From: Fistularia commersonii
Taxonomy: Eukaryota > Chordata > Actinopteri > Syngnathiformes > Fistulariidae
Reading direction: 5' to 3'
NCBI GenBank assembly: GCA_037954325.1
Contig: JBBMNZ010000016.1
Coordinates: 1,298,001 to 1,362,000 of the forward strand
Length of the DNA: 64,000 nt
How positions within the stretch are numbered: position 1 is the first letter of the stretch; each line of letters starts with the position of its first letter. Positions 11,131 to 23,334 of the stretch are shown here, piece by piece. Under the pieces are notes generated by a model. It did no database searches and was not told the DNA's origin. It was given only the letters and a program-made list of their open reading frames with translations. The translations under genes and the position numbers were made by a program.

Positions 11131-11850
11131 TATTTGATTATCAGTCGGTGGCGGTGGCCCCGAATAAGGATGAGCCACCGTGCTAATAGGCTTCTCTTGA
11201 AGCTTATGTCTAAATTCTGGGAGACACATCAGCCATGACATTAATGACTAAATGTTAATTCTCAGCCTTGTCGCCACGGTGATCAAAAGTACCTCGCTTT
11301 GCCTCTCTCCCCTCTTCTCTTTAAAATTTCACTTCTGTCTTCTCTCTCCCGACTAATATTGTGGATAAAAGATTTCTGTGTGTCAGAATTAAAGAGCGAC
11401 AATCGCTCAGTGGCGAGGAAAGTTTGGGAGGCGCCGCATGACGGACGGCTACCGAGTTGCGGGCCGACTTTGGACTTGTTGCAATGTGTCAAAGAGCTGC
11501 ACATTTGCTCCCCTTGAAGATAAAGCCCCCCCCTTCTCGCATTTTCCCGGGATATTCTGGAGAGATAAATAAAGCGTAAGAGCCTCAGTCGCTGACATTC
11601 TCGCCTGTCCCTGTTCCATCTGCCCATTCAGTCGTCTGGACGGCGCCTTATCCAATAAAGATGAAATGTCCATGAAAAATAAAGCTACTGTCCCACACGC
11701 CTTAGGTTCTGCTCAGTATGCAGCGCGGGCAACAACTCAATTAACCAAGAGCCGCGAGCAATCACACCAGCAGGCTGCCTCATAATATTTCCCATAATGT
11801 TTCATCCAATTTGGAGAGTTTGACGTTTACCCCCTGCAGGACTGCGGTAA
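11130..11850. promoter_or_regulatory. Candidate conserved noncoding block
   Basis: Complex, repeat-free sequence carries 'gaataaggatgagccaccg', 'gatgatta'-type and CAATTAACC-type motifs and a stretch around 11690-11850 with 'cataatatttcccataatg'. The open frames (up to 114 codons) lie on both strands at the same place, which favours chance frames in GC-balanced DNA over coding. Confidence 0.3.
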
Positions 11851-11975
11851 GAGGCGATGACTGAAGGGGAGTGGGGTGCGGGGGTGTTTGCAGAAATACT
11901 CCCACACACACATGTGCACATTATTTTCTGGCATATATTTAAAAAAAAACTTGCAAAGGCAGCCGACAAAATGTA

Positions 11976-12537
11976 CGGTGGACCCTCACTTTTCGCGGGA
12001 GTAACGTTTTAAGATCCCCTGTGAAGTAGAGACGTGAAAATGTTGATGGTATTTACAGATATATTCACCCTCGACAAACCTAACTCAACCCTTTACCAAC
12101 CTCCTGCAAACTTATCAACCCACCATCGACTGTGTTACGCGTCCCAAACTCTGATCCGGTACACTAAACACTTGGCTAATTGTAACGTACAACAGACATT
12201 GATAAACAATACAAAATGTAAGGTAAATGAGTAAATCGACCAAGTTACAAAAGTGGACCGACTGAACCACATCGTCGTCCAAATCCTGCGAGATATTTTA
12301 AAGGGCTTTTTTTTGTATTTTATTAGATGTCGGATAGTATTTATTTTATAAAATGAATTTGAGTTTGATATATTTAACTATATTTTTGATTCTTTTTTTG
12401 TCTTGGGCTAGAATATGGTATCACGAGAAAATGTTCAAATACTGCAGAAAAGTACTGAAGAACGATGAATTGCGAGAACCGAATAACAAAAAAAAAAGGG
12501 TGCGAAAGCCGAACGGCGACGTAGCGAGGGTCCACTG
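11976..12537 (+). mobile_element. Non-autonomous Tigger/pogo-like (TcMar) DNA transposon, near complete
   Basis: The left terminus CGGTGGACCCTCACTTTTCGCG and the right terminus ...GTAGCGAGGGTCCACTG form terminal inverted repeats that differ from each other by a few bases. The left flank is TA, the expected Tc1/mariner target, and the right flank is AA, probably a decayed TA. The subterminal 'gggagtaacgtttt aagatcccc' and the mirrored 'cgaaagccgaacggcgacg' also match the teleost Tigger-type pattern. The 562-bp interior encodes no transposase, so this is a MITE-like derivative. Confidence 0.8.
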
Positions 12538-13779
12538 AATGTAGGGTGTGTAAAAATGACTTTTCAGAAAGGTGTCCCCTGCTGTGAGGTCGCAGACTGC
12601 CAAAACGGGACCGTTTATGCTACGTATATGCTAGCGGTTTCCTCTGTCGAGGAGGACATGTTCAGAAACCCGGGAGCCATTTTGACGCTGTCCTTTTACC
12701 TCCACCTCCACCCCATCTTCCACTAAAACGCAGAAGTACTCCGCGGTTCTGAAACGAAGGCGGAGAAGCGGGTCGGTCGGAACCGATGCCCCCGATCGGC
12801 GACGGGCTGGAAAAGCATAAAGAAGAACAGGACTGGGCGGAAACCAGGGTTGGGGGGAAAAGAGAGCTGAGGCAGCACTTTCCCCTCCATCCCACAGTGG
12901 GGGGGAGCGAGAGGGCAGCGGGGTGGAGCGAGGAGGGAGAAAGGGAGAGGTAAAGCAGGGAGGTAGAAGAGGGAGGGTCTCATTTATGATTAAAAGATAG
13001 GCCTGATAACCCTGCGAGCCTAGCCCATTACTCTCCTTTAAATTGAGGTTGTAATGGCACCTGGGGAAGCCGGGGCGATCGGGGCGTCATTAGACGGAAA
13101 CTCGGAATCCTTAAAGGTACAATTTGTAAGAATATGAACAAGCCGGGTCCTGGGATTGTACATTTTAAACCAACGCGACATCGGAAAGTCTGAGTGCTCG
13201 CTACCTTTCGAGGAGACGAGCACGCTGACTTCCTGAGCAGCCGCAACACCAGCCTTGGAAGGTGACCAAAACAACAGACAACTCTGCTTTTGTTTCTTAA
13301 AAGGTCTTCCACTGAACAACAGGGACTTTTCGTTCCGTGAAAAAGGTTGAGTTATCTTCTTTTTGTGTCAAATGAGCAAAAATATCCATTTTAAAATCAC
13401 ACAGCTGTCCATCTGTCCAGATCATTCAACTGGTAAATATCGTATATGTTATATTTTCATACAGTCATACATATGTCGTACAGTTTTCTTTATTCACGTG
13501 AATCCCATCCAGGAGTTGGCTCATGTCACTTGAGGATATAAACCTCTTGTGAGCTCAAATACGGGCATAAAAAATCTCCCAAATTAGATCTACATATACA
13601 TATACACCGTATATATCTATACCGTGCCTGCAGGCTGAGACGGGCTACATTGCTCACAGGAAGATCTCAGCTGCATGCACGTTATCTAACCTGTGCAAGA
13701 CCAGGAAATCAAGCAGATTTTCTTTGGGATCTTTGGGATCTTGTGTGTGTTGCTGTTTGATTTTTGTATGTCTAAATCA
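12538..13779. other. Noncoding DNA with a G-rich polypurine stretch
   Basis: About 12838-12980 is strongly purine-rich on the + strand, with GGGGGG and GGGAGGG clusters. The segment 13110-13330 starts 'ttaaaggtacaatttgtaaga', which resembles a terminus of a small DNA transposon, but no inverted partner was found. Its frames (up to 94 codons) are shadows of each other. Confidence 0.5.
12838..12980 (+). other. G-rich polypurine tract
   Basis: This is a purine-dominated strand with several G-runs, which could adopt triplex or G-quadruplex structure. No function is assigned. Confidence 0.6.
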
Positions 13780-13839
<60 letters not shown>

Positions 13840-13849
13840 GAGAGGGAGT
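13780..13849 (+). repeat. Compound (TG)n(AG)n microsatellite
   Basis: A TG array passes directly into an AG array (from 13800) and then a GGGGGAGAGGGAG end. Confidence 0.97.
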
Positions 13850-14560
13850 GTGTTCACCTTTGCTGTGTCTCTCCTAATGAGTAGGTGATTAACGATAATG
13901 TGTCTCATTAGTTAAAACAGGTTTCATCATGACAGAGTGCCGGTGGAAGCGCCGATATCCTTGTTCATATGTGACTCCGCTGCAAGCGAGGCTTTGTTCG
14001 CCAATTACGCGTCGATCCTGGGAGTCAACTTTGGATTCTGAAGCGTTTTGGAACATGAAGGCTGAGGCACTTATCCTACATTTCTAAATGTCTACGACTC
14101 AGGCACGATGTTTCCGAGAAAATATACAATACAACCGCCAGAATTATTGCACGGTGATCCACAGTGAGCAGACTTTTCTTTGAATGTGATGGGGATTTTA
14201 GGTTTGCACCAGCAGGGTCACCCAATACAGAACTATATGGCGATATTCTACCGGGATGATATGCCTGTCTGGAAACAATGGAGAACGAGCGAATAAAGCG
14301 CAGGGGGAGAAGACGAAAGATCATTTCTGTGACTTAAAACCTCCCGAAGTAGAGATGAGGTTGAACCGGTTGAATAATGGACTGTGGGTACTTCACTACT
14401 GAAAGGCATGAAGCAAATTATAAGGAGTGTGAAATCAAATTGTGCATTTTCTGTCAATTTGATTTTGTTTGCCTGTTTAATTGTTTTGAATCGTGATTTC
14501 TTATTCTTTGGCAGGGGGCTCGGGAAAAAAAAGCGGCATTGGGAACTTCAGTCTACTACC
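13850..14560. other. Noncoding DNA, nothing recognised
   Basis: Complex sequence without identifiable repeats. The short frames on both strands have no domain. Confidence 0.5.
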
Positions 14561-14599
14561 TGAAAAGGCTATTGCAGAGTCAAAATCTTCTCAAAATCC

Positions 14600-15150
14600 C
14601 TGCTATTTTATCCGCTCCGACATGCACGGTCAGTGTCCGCCGCTTCATATCGGCTCGGCTCCCGTCCGTGCAAAGGGCAAAGCGCCGCAGCCATTTGCCA
14701 GCCTGGATTACAGCCTCCATCCAGAGGAATGCTAACAGTTTGCAACCCGAGCCGGAGTCTCTCCGGTGCTACCCAAACAGGGCAGTCCGACCGTCCTGAA
14801 ACCAACACCGCGAATTCCTCATATTGAGATATCAGTATCTTTATAGTTAGAAATCATCCATATTTTACCGGCCCTTCTCCAGCTGCCCCCATAACTCTTA
14901 CTTTGCCGGGGCTCAGGCAACATATCCGTATCTGCCGCGTTTCAGTCTGAAAGGAGATACACGGAGGTGGCTGACATGATGGCACTGGAGGAGGCACCGG
15001 GTATAGCATTAATCACCGCGTTCATCACTTGCCATTTTTGAAGTTTCAACAGCTTTAATAACTCACTGCTGAGGTGCAGATTAATTTAGGCTTCTCCATC
15101 AGCAAAGTGGAATATGTTAAAACCCAGTGACTATTTATTGCGACGCATAA
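14600..15150. promoter_or_regulatory. Candidate conserved noncoding block
   Basis: Repeat-free sequence with 'gctgacatgatggcactgg', 'gcattaatcaccgcgttcatcac' and 'gcagattaatttaggcttc'. It carries several TTAAT cores and balanced composition. Four overlapping frames on both strands at 14490-14830 argue against coding. Confidence 0.35.
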
Positions 15151-15167
15151 GACGCCATCGTAAATTC

Positions 15168-15184
15168 GGGGGTGGGGGGGGGGG
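15168..15184 (+). repeat. G-run
   Basis: GGGGGTGGGGGGGGGGG, potentially a G-quadruplex former. Confidence 0.9.
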
Positions 15185-16041
15185 ACTTCACTTGCATTTG
15201 CGACGTATTCTCAGTATTTCGAATTTCTCTTGCGCTGCGCTGATTTGAGGATTGCGGCTTTTTTGCCGAACTAGAAAAGTTTGTCGCTCGGAGATGATTT
15301 TGCAGACAGGAAAGATGCCCGGAGGATACACGGCACTGGAGCGGGTTTAACCACCGTGCCTATTTTTTCACATCTTGCTTTCAAAAAAATAAAGTGGATC
15401 CAGCTCAGCGATGCCATACACAGAGTCAACCGCTTCAAGCAAAACACGTATGGGTTAAACACGTCGAAAATATATGCAAGTTTCCAAAAGGTTGGATATC
15501 GACCCTGGACCTTCCACAAAGCACACAAAGAAGGAGTAGCTGGTTATCTCATCATTTACGCCAAATGAGGGGAGTTTTTGGAAGCGAGACGGGACAGAAT
15601 TTACAACTAATTATCATATATTGGCAAAAGCTTGGTTTTTGGTTATTCTCTCGAATCATTACTTTTGGATTCATTTCTATGACCGCAGAAGTCGCATAGA
15701 CGGTACGTTATTAAGACCGGCGATAAGTGTTAAGTAGAAGTATTCTTTAGTTAACCACGTTACGTCCCACACAATCAGCTCTTGTGTTTGGATTATTGAC
15801 CCTCACCGCCTACATATCGCGAAGAACCATTTTCCTCTTCTTTTTCTGCCGGCTCAGCAAAATGTGAAGAGGTCGTCAAGTTCACGATGCTGAAATGTTG
15901 ACGGAGGAATTAAGCGAAACAAGCGGCGATTGTTTATTCCTGCTGGGACATAACAATGCTAAACATAAATTCGATCAAGTGTGTATGGGTGGATAGTAGT
16001 GCAGGGAGGAAGCAGGTAGAGTGCTGGTCCAGCAGGCTGAG

Positions 16042-16046
<5 letters not shown>
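15185..16046. other. Noncoding DNA, nothing recognised
   Basis: Frames of 95 and 101 codons at 15281-15699 overlap each other and have no domain. Confidence 0.5.

Positions 16047-16082
<36 letters not shown>
16047..16082 (+). repeat. (AC)n microsatellite
   Basis: A pure AC array of about 18 units. Confidence 0.97.
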
Positions 16083-16084
<2 letters not shown>

Positions 16085-16149
16085 TGTAGGTTTGTATTTG
16101 TTGTGTGTTTTCGGGGGGGAGGTGTTGACAGTGAAGGGAAAACCCTTTT

Positions 16150-16500
16150 AGCACGTTCATAAAAGCAGCATTTAGCATTGTCACAACAACTGCTTAGGAA
16201 AAGCCAAGCCTCCATTTAACAAGGGCAATGATGCACTACAAAGTCACAACCCCTCAGCCGAGCAGTCTGCCATCCAGCCGCCAGCTTGTTCTGCATAACT
16301 TACTGCCCGCGTTGTATACAGTCGGCGCCGCACAGCAGCACGGAAGAGTTTTTCTGAGTGATTTCCAGTGTGAAGTTATGGTGTTGATTAGCGCAGTGAC
16401 AGGTGCCATGATTAAAATGGCTGATAGTAATAGTGCAGCATTCATGCATTGACAACTTTGCTCTGCATGGCTTTGTGAGTGGTGATGTATGACACCATTA
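16150..16500. promoter_or_regulatory. Candidate conserved noncoding element
   Basis: Repeat-free complex sequence includes 'gatgcactacaaagtcacaa', 'ttctgcataacttactgccc', 'gttgattagcgcagtgacag' and 'ccatgattaaaatggctgat'. It is flanked by CA/TG arrays, and frames on both strands are equally open. The call is by appearance only. Confidence 0.4.
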
Positions 16501-16622
16501 GGGTAACCTCAGGGCCCTGGAGGACACTTATCTCCCTCGTCACGTCCTTCACACTTCCCATTCTCCCTCCAACAAAAGGACGCCTGTTCCCCAGTCTGCA
16601 TGCTTATGAATTGTGTGCGCGC

Positions 16623-16646
16623 ATGTGTGTGTGTATGCGTGTGTGT
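16623..16646 (+). repeat. Short interrupted (TG)n
   Basis: TG repeats interrupted by TATGCG. Confidence 0.85.
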
Positions 16647-16649
16647 TTT

Positions 16650-19600
16650 ATGCTTTTCATCTGACTGTGTGTATGCCCGGTGTCCATCCGTGGTCGAGAA
16701 CATGAAATACCTGCTTATGTTTTAATAATGTGTTCAGTCTTTAGGCTGTGATAAAGGCTCATTTTACTAAGGCGTCAAACTCAGAATTGCGTTTCCGTTG
16801 CCGTGAAAGCAAATTTCCAAGTTTGGTTTTTTACCCTTGTCCACATCCTAGATTTTTTTTCCTTATTTTTCATCTTTCGCTCTTGGGTTTAGACTAATAT
16901 GAATAACATCGCCGTCTGTGTTGGTCTCCGCATCACCAAATTTCCTGAATGAATTCTAATGTCAGACCTCTATGTGGGCGACGTTTTATTCGTCAACGAC
17001 GCGACAATTTGAAAAAGCGCTGTCATTACGCGCATCGGCCGAGGGGAAAAAAAAAAAAAAGACAGGCACTTCGTTATCATCAGCAAAAGTGCTGTTTTCA
17101 AATAAATTAATCACTGTCATCGTCGTGGCGCGCGTATTTAATTACTTTATTATTCACTTTATTTTCATGCCACTGGACGACCGTACTGACACAGAGCGTC
17201 CACCGGCACGCGACATCCCATTGGATATAGGTGCGGCGCATTTGGGTGAAGCGGTTCACCTCTCGTGATGAGTTTCGGGGCAGTATTTTCACCATCGAAT
17301 TAAATCCAGTCAAAGCAAAACAGAGTAACCTGATCCTCTTGACTACCTCAGTGCCCCTCTGTCTCGCCTTAAGAGTTTCACTCCATGATCGCCTTATGCA
17401 TCCTGTGTATTTTTTGCACATTATAAGCCGGAAAAAGCGAGACAGCTGTAAACGTCTCCCGGTGCGCACGAGGCCGATCCGTCGCACTGCCCTGGGCAAA
17501 TGTTTGTGAGAACACCTCGGTAAACATGCACATCGTCGGGGGGGTCAGCCAGGGGGTGGCTGACACCTAAAGCATCGCCCTCACCGCCACCAGCGATACT
17601 GCAGTCATGTCAACGGAAGTGTAAGGCAATACCCAGTTTTCCTAACAAGTTGAACCCGGCCAGAGGCACTCTGGCATCCCGAGACTCCAAACACAAGTAC
17701 CCTCCCCACTTCAAAAATACACACACCCATATTTTTGTCGGTATGCAACCCCTTAATTATTTCTGTGGGCTGAATTTGAGACGATTGGGTTCTTAAGGTT
17801 TTGCAGAGGGCACGGAGTCAACATACTAAGGAACGGCAAGAAAGAAACACCGAAGGCAACACGATATTGGAGCGAGGGCAGCCGAGGGGGTGAGCTTTTA
17901 GAGGCTCGACGCAGATGTACGCGTATGCATTAACTGCTGTTTCTGTCTCTCCTGAGACCTTCTCTGCTGTCCTCTGGCCGCCGCCCCGCAGCTGATGATG
18001 AGAAAAACAGACACGAGTGTTAAGCTCTCCCTTTCCCTCGGATTGATAACATTTGTAATTGAGGTGCTCACTATGGAGTGCCAGCTTCCTCCGGCTTGGA
18101 CGGTGGTTTCCAGGTTGTGTCAGCGCAGAGATGTGTGGAGGGGGGCCAACGGAGGGGGGGGGGGGCGGATTTTCAATGTGTTAAGAGAGTGTGGTGTCCA
18201 CACGGCCATTAGCAAACAAACCGGGGTGGGGAAAGCTAAGGCTCAAATTCGATGCCCTCTAAAGGCCATTTCGGTGATTTATGTACGCGCTTTTGACTCG
18301 AAAACATCAGGACACGTCATGACGCAAAAATGCCTCACGGTCACAGGCTCCTTTAACAACTTTGAAAAATAATCTTCATCGAATCAACATTCCTTCCATA
18401 ATCGGTCAGAAATATCAAGTAGAATGATCAACTTTATGAATAAGTAACAGTTCCACTCTCATTTCTGGAAAAAAAAAAAAAAAAAAGGACACAAAATCAA
18501 TTATGCTCTTGGCAAACACGACTCAAACTCAAGCCACAAACGTCAACACGTTGCTCTTTTCCACGCCAGTGACAAGATTGTCAATATCTATCCTTTGCTT
18601 ACAATTTGTCTTGTAAGCCCCGAATGAACGTGGCCTCCAAATTTGGAGCTCCCTTGTTCGTAGCCATGTACCGCGGGCTATTTTTCCATAAAAAATATTC
18701 CATTTGTAGCTTTCATTTTCCAGTATCCTTCCCGAATGAGAGCGGGACCTACGACGGCGGGGTCTGATGACGAATAGACTCACCATGACAAACCGCCTCC
18801 AGCTCAGAAATTCACGGACAGGCTGGGACCGTGGCGCTGTCCCAAGCATCTAACAATGCTTCTGACATCAATGTCACATTCCCCGCAGGCGGCTGAAATC
18901 TCTGCTCCTCGGCCAGATGCAGATACGGGCGTCAGCCAAGGAATCGGGTCATATTCACAGCGCCAGCAATATCGGGTTGGCTTGCAATTAAAAACAATTT
19001 TTTAATGACAATGATCAATGCTCAGCTGCTTACTAAACCAAAACATATGAAGTTGGGACAAAACATACTTTCTGCCTGTAAGTTGGGGGCCTCGCTCTCC
19101 CTTTCGCTGAGTATCGTGTTCGGTTATCGAACTGCGCTGCGCGAGCGCCCAGGCATCGGTTGATTTCGGCACGCACGATAACGGAGGCCGGGGGAGGGAG
19201 GCCGTTCATTTTTGTTTGCCTTTTTTCAACTTGAATTGCACGCCTGCAATTAGTCCTTCATTGCTTTTTCGACGTACAAAGAGAAGCATCGTAAGTCCGC
19301 ACACACCGCGATGAGCTCCGGTTCAGTTTCAGATCCAGCCACACGCTGAACGCTCTTTAACGGCAAACGGTTTCAACTTAACGTGCAAAGCTTGCGGCTT
19401 CAAAGCGCTACATGGTGGGTCGCGCTCACCCGTTCAAAGGAAATATCGGCAATTCCAACGGTCGCATGCAGAGGTGACACTTAGAAACGGTTGTTTAAAA
19501 TTCAAGCTCCGCTCATCTTTAAAGCATCTATTCGTAATATACTATGTTTCTTGGCGTGCACTTAGGGTTCGGAGTCGGCTTTAACTTAACGCAGATTCCT

Positions 19601-19860
19601 AGCAACCGCACCGGCCTGATTGCTTTCTAAAAACCAAATCTTCACGGAAATTTGTTACACTGGATGTTAGATCGAGGATATTAAGGGTGGCGACTCAATG
19701 TGATATGTTTTATTTTAGGATGGGTCGATATCACTGACGCAAAATAAAATCTGTTTTCTTTATAAGAAAGAAAAAAAAAAATCCCTGATCAGAGGACAAC
19801 CACAGACATGGTTTGCGTGGCACGGATGTAACATCACACTGAGCCATAAAGACGTACGCT
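16650..19860. other. Noncoding DNA, locally CpG-containing, with short homopolymers
   Basis: A-runs lie at 17047-17060 and 18469-18486 and a G-run at 18154-18165. CG dinucleotides are noticeably frequent at 17160-17530 and 18700-19560, more like unmethylated or recently unique DNA than decayed repeats. Open frames of up to 130 codons on both strands (17107-17509, 17995-18372, 18529-18849) have no domain. No gene or repeat family is supported. Confidence 0.45.
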
Positions 19861-20450
19861 AGTATTACATTTTATTAAATGGTTGTATTTATCAGAGAAA
19901 GCAAGCAGTGTGTCTCAATAGATCCCTCCTGGGCCACTTGAGGGAGGCAGATCTAATCAGCATTGGAATTGCAGATCAATGCAGATGGAATGAGAGTAAT
20001 GGCTTTCACCTTAAAACACACATTTTCCAATTAGCACCGGTTTTGAACAGACACCTGACATTTTAGAGCAACGGCTGGGCGCATCAGCGATTAAATATAA
20101 ACATCCAAACTTAATCATTGATCATTTGACACAACTGTTAGGCTCGACAAAGAAATAATGGCTCAGGGTGGAAAAAGAGACCAGATAAATGGCATACAGC
20201 TCATTTCATCTTTGGAAAGGCCAAGTTTTCTTCTCACTATTAGTTGTGCTTTACGTGGTATTAAATTTAAAAAATAAGTTCAACAAATGACCTACAGAGA
20301 TTATAGCTTCCAAATGGCAAGTCTAAAAGGAACAACTCCGATAAATCATGCGGCGAAACTTGAGTCCGGGACTGTTGTCGGAGATTTATCGGCAGCTGTA
20401 TTTTTCTAGTGTCAACTGATGTTCCATAAGACTTAGCCAGCGTCTTACAT
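19860..20450. promoter_or_regulatory. Candidate conserved noncoding element cluster
   Basis: About 590 bp of repeat-free sequence with no usable open frame holds many TF-like cores: 'cagatctaatcagcattgga', 'attagcaccggttttgaac', 'cttaatcattgatcatttga', 'aataatggctcagggtgg'. Its composition and motif density resemble deeply conserved vertebrate elements. An alignment is needed to confirm this. Confidence 0.45.
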
Positions 20451-20508
20451 TGCTTCCACTCCCGCTCCTCATTACCAGCACATACTCACACTGCTCTGCA
20501 CCAACCCC

Positions 20509-20551
20509 GCACACACACGCACACACGCACACACACACACACACACACACA
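20509..20551 (+). repeat. (CA)n microsatellite
   Basis: A CA array with two CG interruptions. Confidence 0.97.
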
Positions 20552-20774
20552 GGCGTGCATGCGTCTTTACTCCATCAGCAGCCATACAGCATTCAAATTT
20601 CCTGTGAAATTATTAAAGATGTTAAATTGAGATGAGTTGCAAACAGCTAGTGAGAGCATTAGCCCACTTATCATATTAGTAGGGTAGCACTAACACATCT
20701 GATACCCCCCAGGCTACTGCTGCTGTTGGCCTCAGGAAACCCACGATGGCTTCAAAGACCAGATCTGGCGTCCT

Positions 20775-20855
20775 GGAGGCTTAGCATGCTGAGACACATA
20801 CCACGAGGATGTCGGTTTGAATTCGGTCCACGACAGTTGCCGCGCCGTCAGAATA
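20775..20855 (+). mobile_element. Possible degenerate tRNA-headed SINE
   Basis: A weak A-box-like string (CTTAGCATGCTGAGAC, about 20780) is followed about 30 bp later by a B-box-like GGTTTGAATTCGG (about 20815). The following 'ccacgacagttgccgc' resembles the start of the tRNA-unrelated part of common teleost SINEs. No poly-A or satellite tail is recognisable. Confidence 0.35.
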
Positions 20856-21729
20856 TATTTCAGACGACTCACCGGCGTAAACTATTACTGGTTATAATGA
20901 TACTCGGGCATATTGATATCCTATCGTATCGATCGACGTCGTGGTAAACATCTCTGACATACCGACAAAATGGATAATTGTTTCAACTGAGGTCATTAAT
21001 CTAAAAGCGTGGTATTTTCCCACCTTCGCGTGCAAGTATACAAATGCTTTGCACTTTTCTGTGTGTGCGTTTTAGACAATGGAATTGTTTGCACTTCGTA
21101 AAACGAGCGTGTGAAACTGCAAGATATTGAAGTTTTCGGATCACATCCGCTGCCCAAAGTTTCCTAAAAAGCTGTTTGCGAACACTAGATACAACCAGCG
21201 CCTCAAGTCGTACAGGACTCCGCCGTCCAAAAATCTCAACGGGGGATTTATTTTGGTAAATTGATTTGAACCTCTCTCTCTGTCTTCTCCTCTTACAAAG
21301 ATGATCGCTGCTAATGAGTTGATTTCCCAAAGAGGCGGTGTTACAGTTACAGTTGTTCGTGAGCAGATAAAAACAGCTCGGCAGATGAAGCTCGAACGTG
21401 TTGTTCGCGTAGCTGAGCGTGCCCTGAAAACACACGGGACCGCGGGGAACTTTCACCTCCCGTCACATCAGCGAGGGCTAAAAATGTCTGAAACTCACTG
21501 ACAGTCCGCATTCCTTAACCCATGGCAGGTGACCCCAGAGAGGGCAATTAGCCCATTTTAGCCACAAGAGTTTGTTTCGAGTAAGCTGACTTACTATTTG
21601 TTTCTTGAGCACTGAAAGCTGCAAAAGGTTATCCAAATCTGCCTCTTAACTTTAATCCCCAAAAGCTCCGTTCCGGTCCTTTGTCTCCTGGTTAAACTAA
21701 ACGTACGACAACGCGGGGACTACAAAAAG
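20856..21729. other. Noncoding DNA, nothing recognised
   Basis: The 151-codon minus frame (21001-21456) is opposed by an open + frame and has no domain. No repeat family is recognised. Confidence 0.5.
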
Positions 21730-21888
21730 TAAATCCTTGTTGTCATTCTGTTATCTGTTCCTATCCTTGTTATTGTCTATGTCCTTTTGATTGTCTCTTC
21801 TATTTATATTTTTATTGATATTATTGTTGCGTTCCTGTGACAAACACATTTTCCCCTATGGGGATCAATAAAGTATTATCTTATCTTA
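21730..21888 (+). mobile_element. 5'-truncated L2/Rex-like LINE tail
   Basis: It ends ...CCCCTATGGGGATCAATAAAGTATTATCTTATCTT, preceded by 'gttcctgtgacaaacacatttt'. This 3' end (a CCCY-rich hairpin, AATAAA and a TTATC satellite) is characteristic of teleost L2-type LINEs. It belongs to the same subfamily as 29570-29772, 41451-41700 and 44940-45092. Confidence 0.8.
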
Positions 21889-22511
21889 AATGACACAATC
21901 TCATTTTTCTCCTCTTGTGTCGTTTGACAAATGTAGATTTGATCGTTTGACACAATAGACATAACACTTTCTATATCACATTTAGTCATACGGACATCCA
22001 AAAACACTTGAATGACGGGATCTTTTTCATTTCGATATCGATGAATTGCTTTTTGAAACGGCGCGTCTCTCGTTTAGAAATGACCCACTTCACTGGATGT
22101 GGGTGATTGACAAGTGGGTGCTGTAGTGGTAATGATACGGTGTAAAGAAGTCACCGCGTGTTACTGTAAGTAGCAACACATAAGTCTAACCTTTAGCTGC
22201 TTACTGAAAACTGAGCCAAGGAGAGCTGCTTTGATGATTTGAACCCTGTGCTTATGCATCAAGAACACACACAAACACACACAGCTGCAACCTAAGCGGA
22301 GCCACACACAAAGCCCGGTAAATACTTATTTTGCAACCCGGTGTAAAGTATAGCACACCTTGACTGCTGTCATCCCTGCTGAGCCACACGGGTAACAAGA
22401 AACAGTGTGAGATCTTTCACAGATCCTTTCCTGTTGGTACTTTGGGTGACAGGTGAAGGGTAGTCAACTGGCTTCTTTGGCTTTCTTCTACTGAGCTTCT
22501 TTAACTCCAAT
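21889..22511. other. Noncoding DNA, nothing recognised
   Basis: Complex sequence with short CACA patches around 22265-22290. Confidence 0.5.
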
Positions 22512-22541
22512 GCACACACACACACACACACACACTCACAC
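22512..22541 (+). repeat. (CA)n microsatellite
   Basis: First of three CA arrays within 460 bp. Confidence 0.95.
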
Positions 22542-22769
22542 ATGGAGCTCATAGTTAACACACTCGTCCGCCCCCCGACCCCGTCGGTGCCCCCCTGCAG
22601 AAATTGCTTACCACAACTCTCGGCTATTCTTGAAGGAGGCGTGTGAACACGTTGGGTGGGCAAGAAGACACTTCAGCGCTCACCTGCCTTTCTTTGGCAC
22701 ACTCTTCACTCTTTCTTTCTAACACCCCCACCCACCCCTTTCACTTGTTCTCTCTCTCCCTCTGCCTCA

Positions 22770-22786
22770 ACACACACACACACACT
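22770..22786 (+). repeat. Short (CA)n
   Basis: Second CA array of the cluster. The DNA around it is pyrimidine-rich. Confidence 0.9.
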
Positions 22787-22939
22787 GAGACACATGTCAC
22801 CATAAAACAGGTTGTGTTGTCAAGTTGCTTGTCACCATGCTTGTTCTTCTGTGCTATACATGAGCTCTCTCAGCTGTTCCCCACAGTTGAACCACAATTA
22901 ACCCCGCAAACATCATGCTCTCATGCACGCACGGGCTCG

Positions 22940-22967
22940 CACACAAACACACACACACACACACACA
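22940..22967 (+). repeat. (CA)n microsatellite
   Basis: Third CA array of the cluster. The 152-codon frame crossing this region is a translation of CA and CT repeats. Confidence 0.95.
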
Positions 22968-23221
22968 GAGTTTACGCTCAGTGTTTCGCTCACTCTCACC
23001 GCTGTTGCCCTTTCACTATCAGCTCACAGACTGCAACCCAATCCATGCTGCAGAGGGGGTCATTCACTCCGTCTGTCAGTGTGTATATGTCACTAAGTTA
23101 GTTTACAGCGTGTCTTGAGTGTGTTGCAATGCATGCATGGGCATGAGTGCATACTTGCCCTCATCCCTTTCATGCAAAGTATTAGGATTTTTTTTCCCTC
23201 ACTGGTTCAATTTTCATATTA

Positions 23222-23258
23222 TCTATTTATTTGTTTATTTGTTTATTTGTTTATATAT

Positions 23259-23289
<31 letters not shown>

Positions 23290-23292
23290 TTA
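23222..23292 (+). repeat. (TTTG/TTTA)n tetranucleotide microsatellite
   Basis: TTTATTTG units pass into pure TTTA repeats. It lies just upstream of an L2-like tail. Confidence 0.95.
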
Positions 23293-23334
23293 CTTGCAAC
23301 AAATTAAATTATTTAATTAAGTTTAATTTCTAAA

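Noticed and set aside
13110..13330. Small DNA transposon beginning 'ttaaaggtacaatttgtaaga'
   Set aside because: The start resembles known teleost element termini but no matching inverted end or target duplication was found.
20775..20855. A functional tRNA gene
   Set aside because: The A and B boxes are degenerate and the sequence cannot fold into a convincing cloverleaf by eye. It is better explained as a decayed SINE head.
22643..23101. 152-codon + frame
   Set aside because: It translates three CA arrays and pyrimidine-rich sequence.
23222..23292. TTTA/TTTG array as a scaffold-attachment region
   Set aside because: Simple tetranucleotide repeat next to a LINE tail. AT-richness alone does not support the call.
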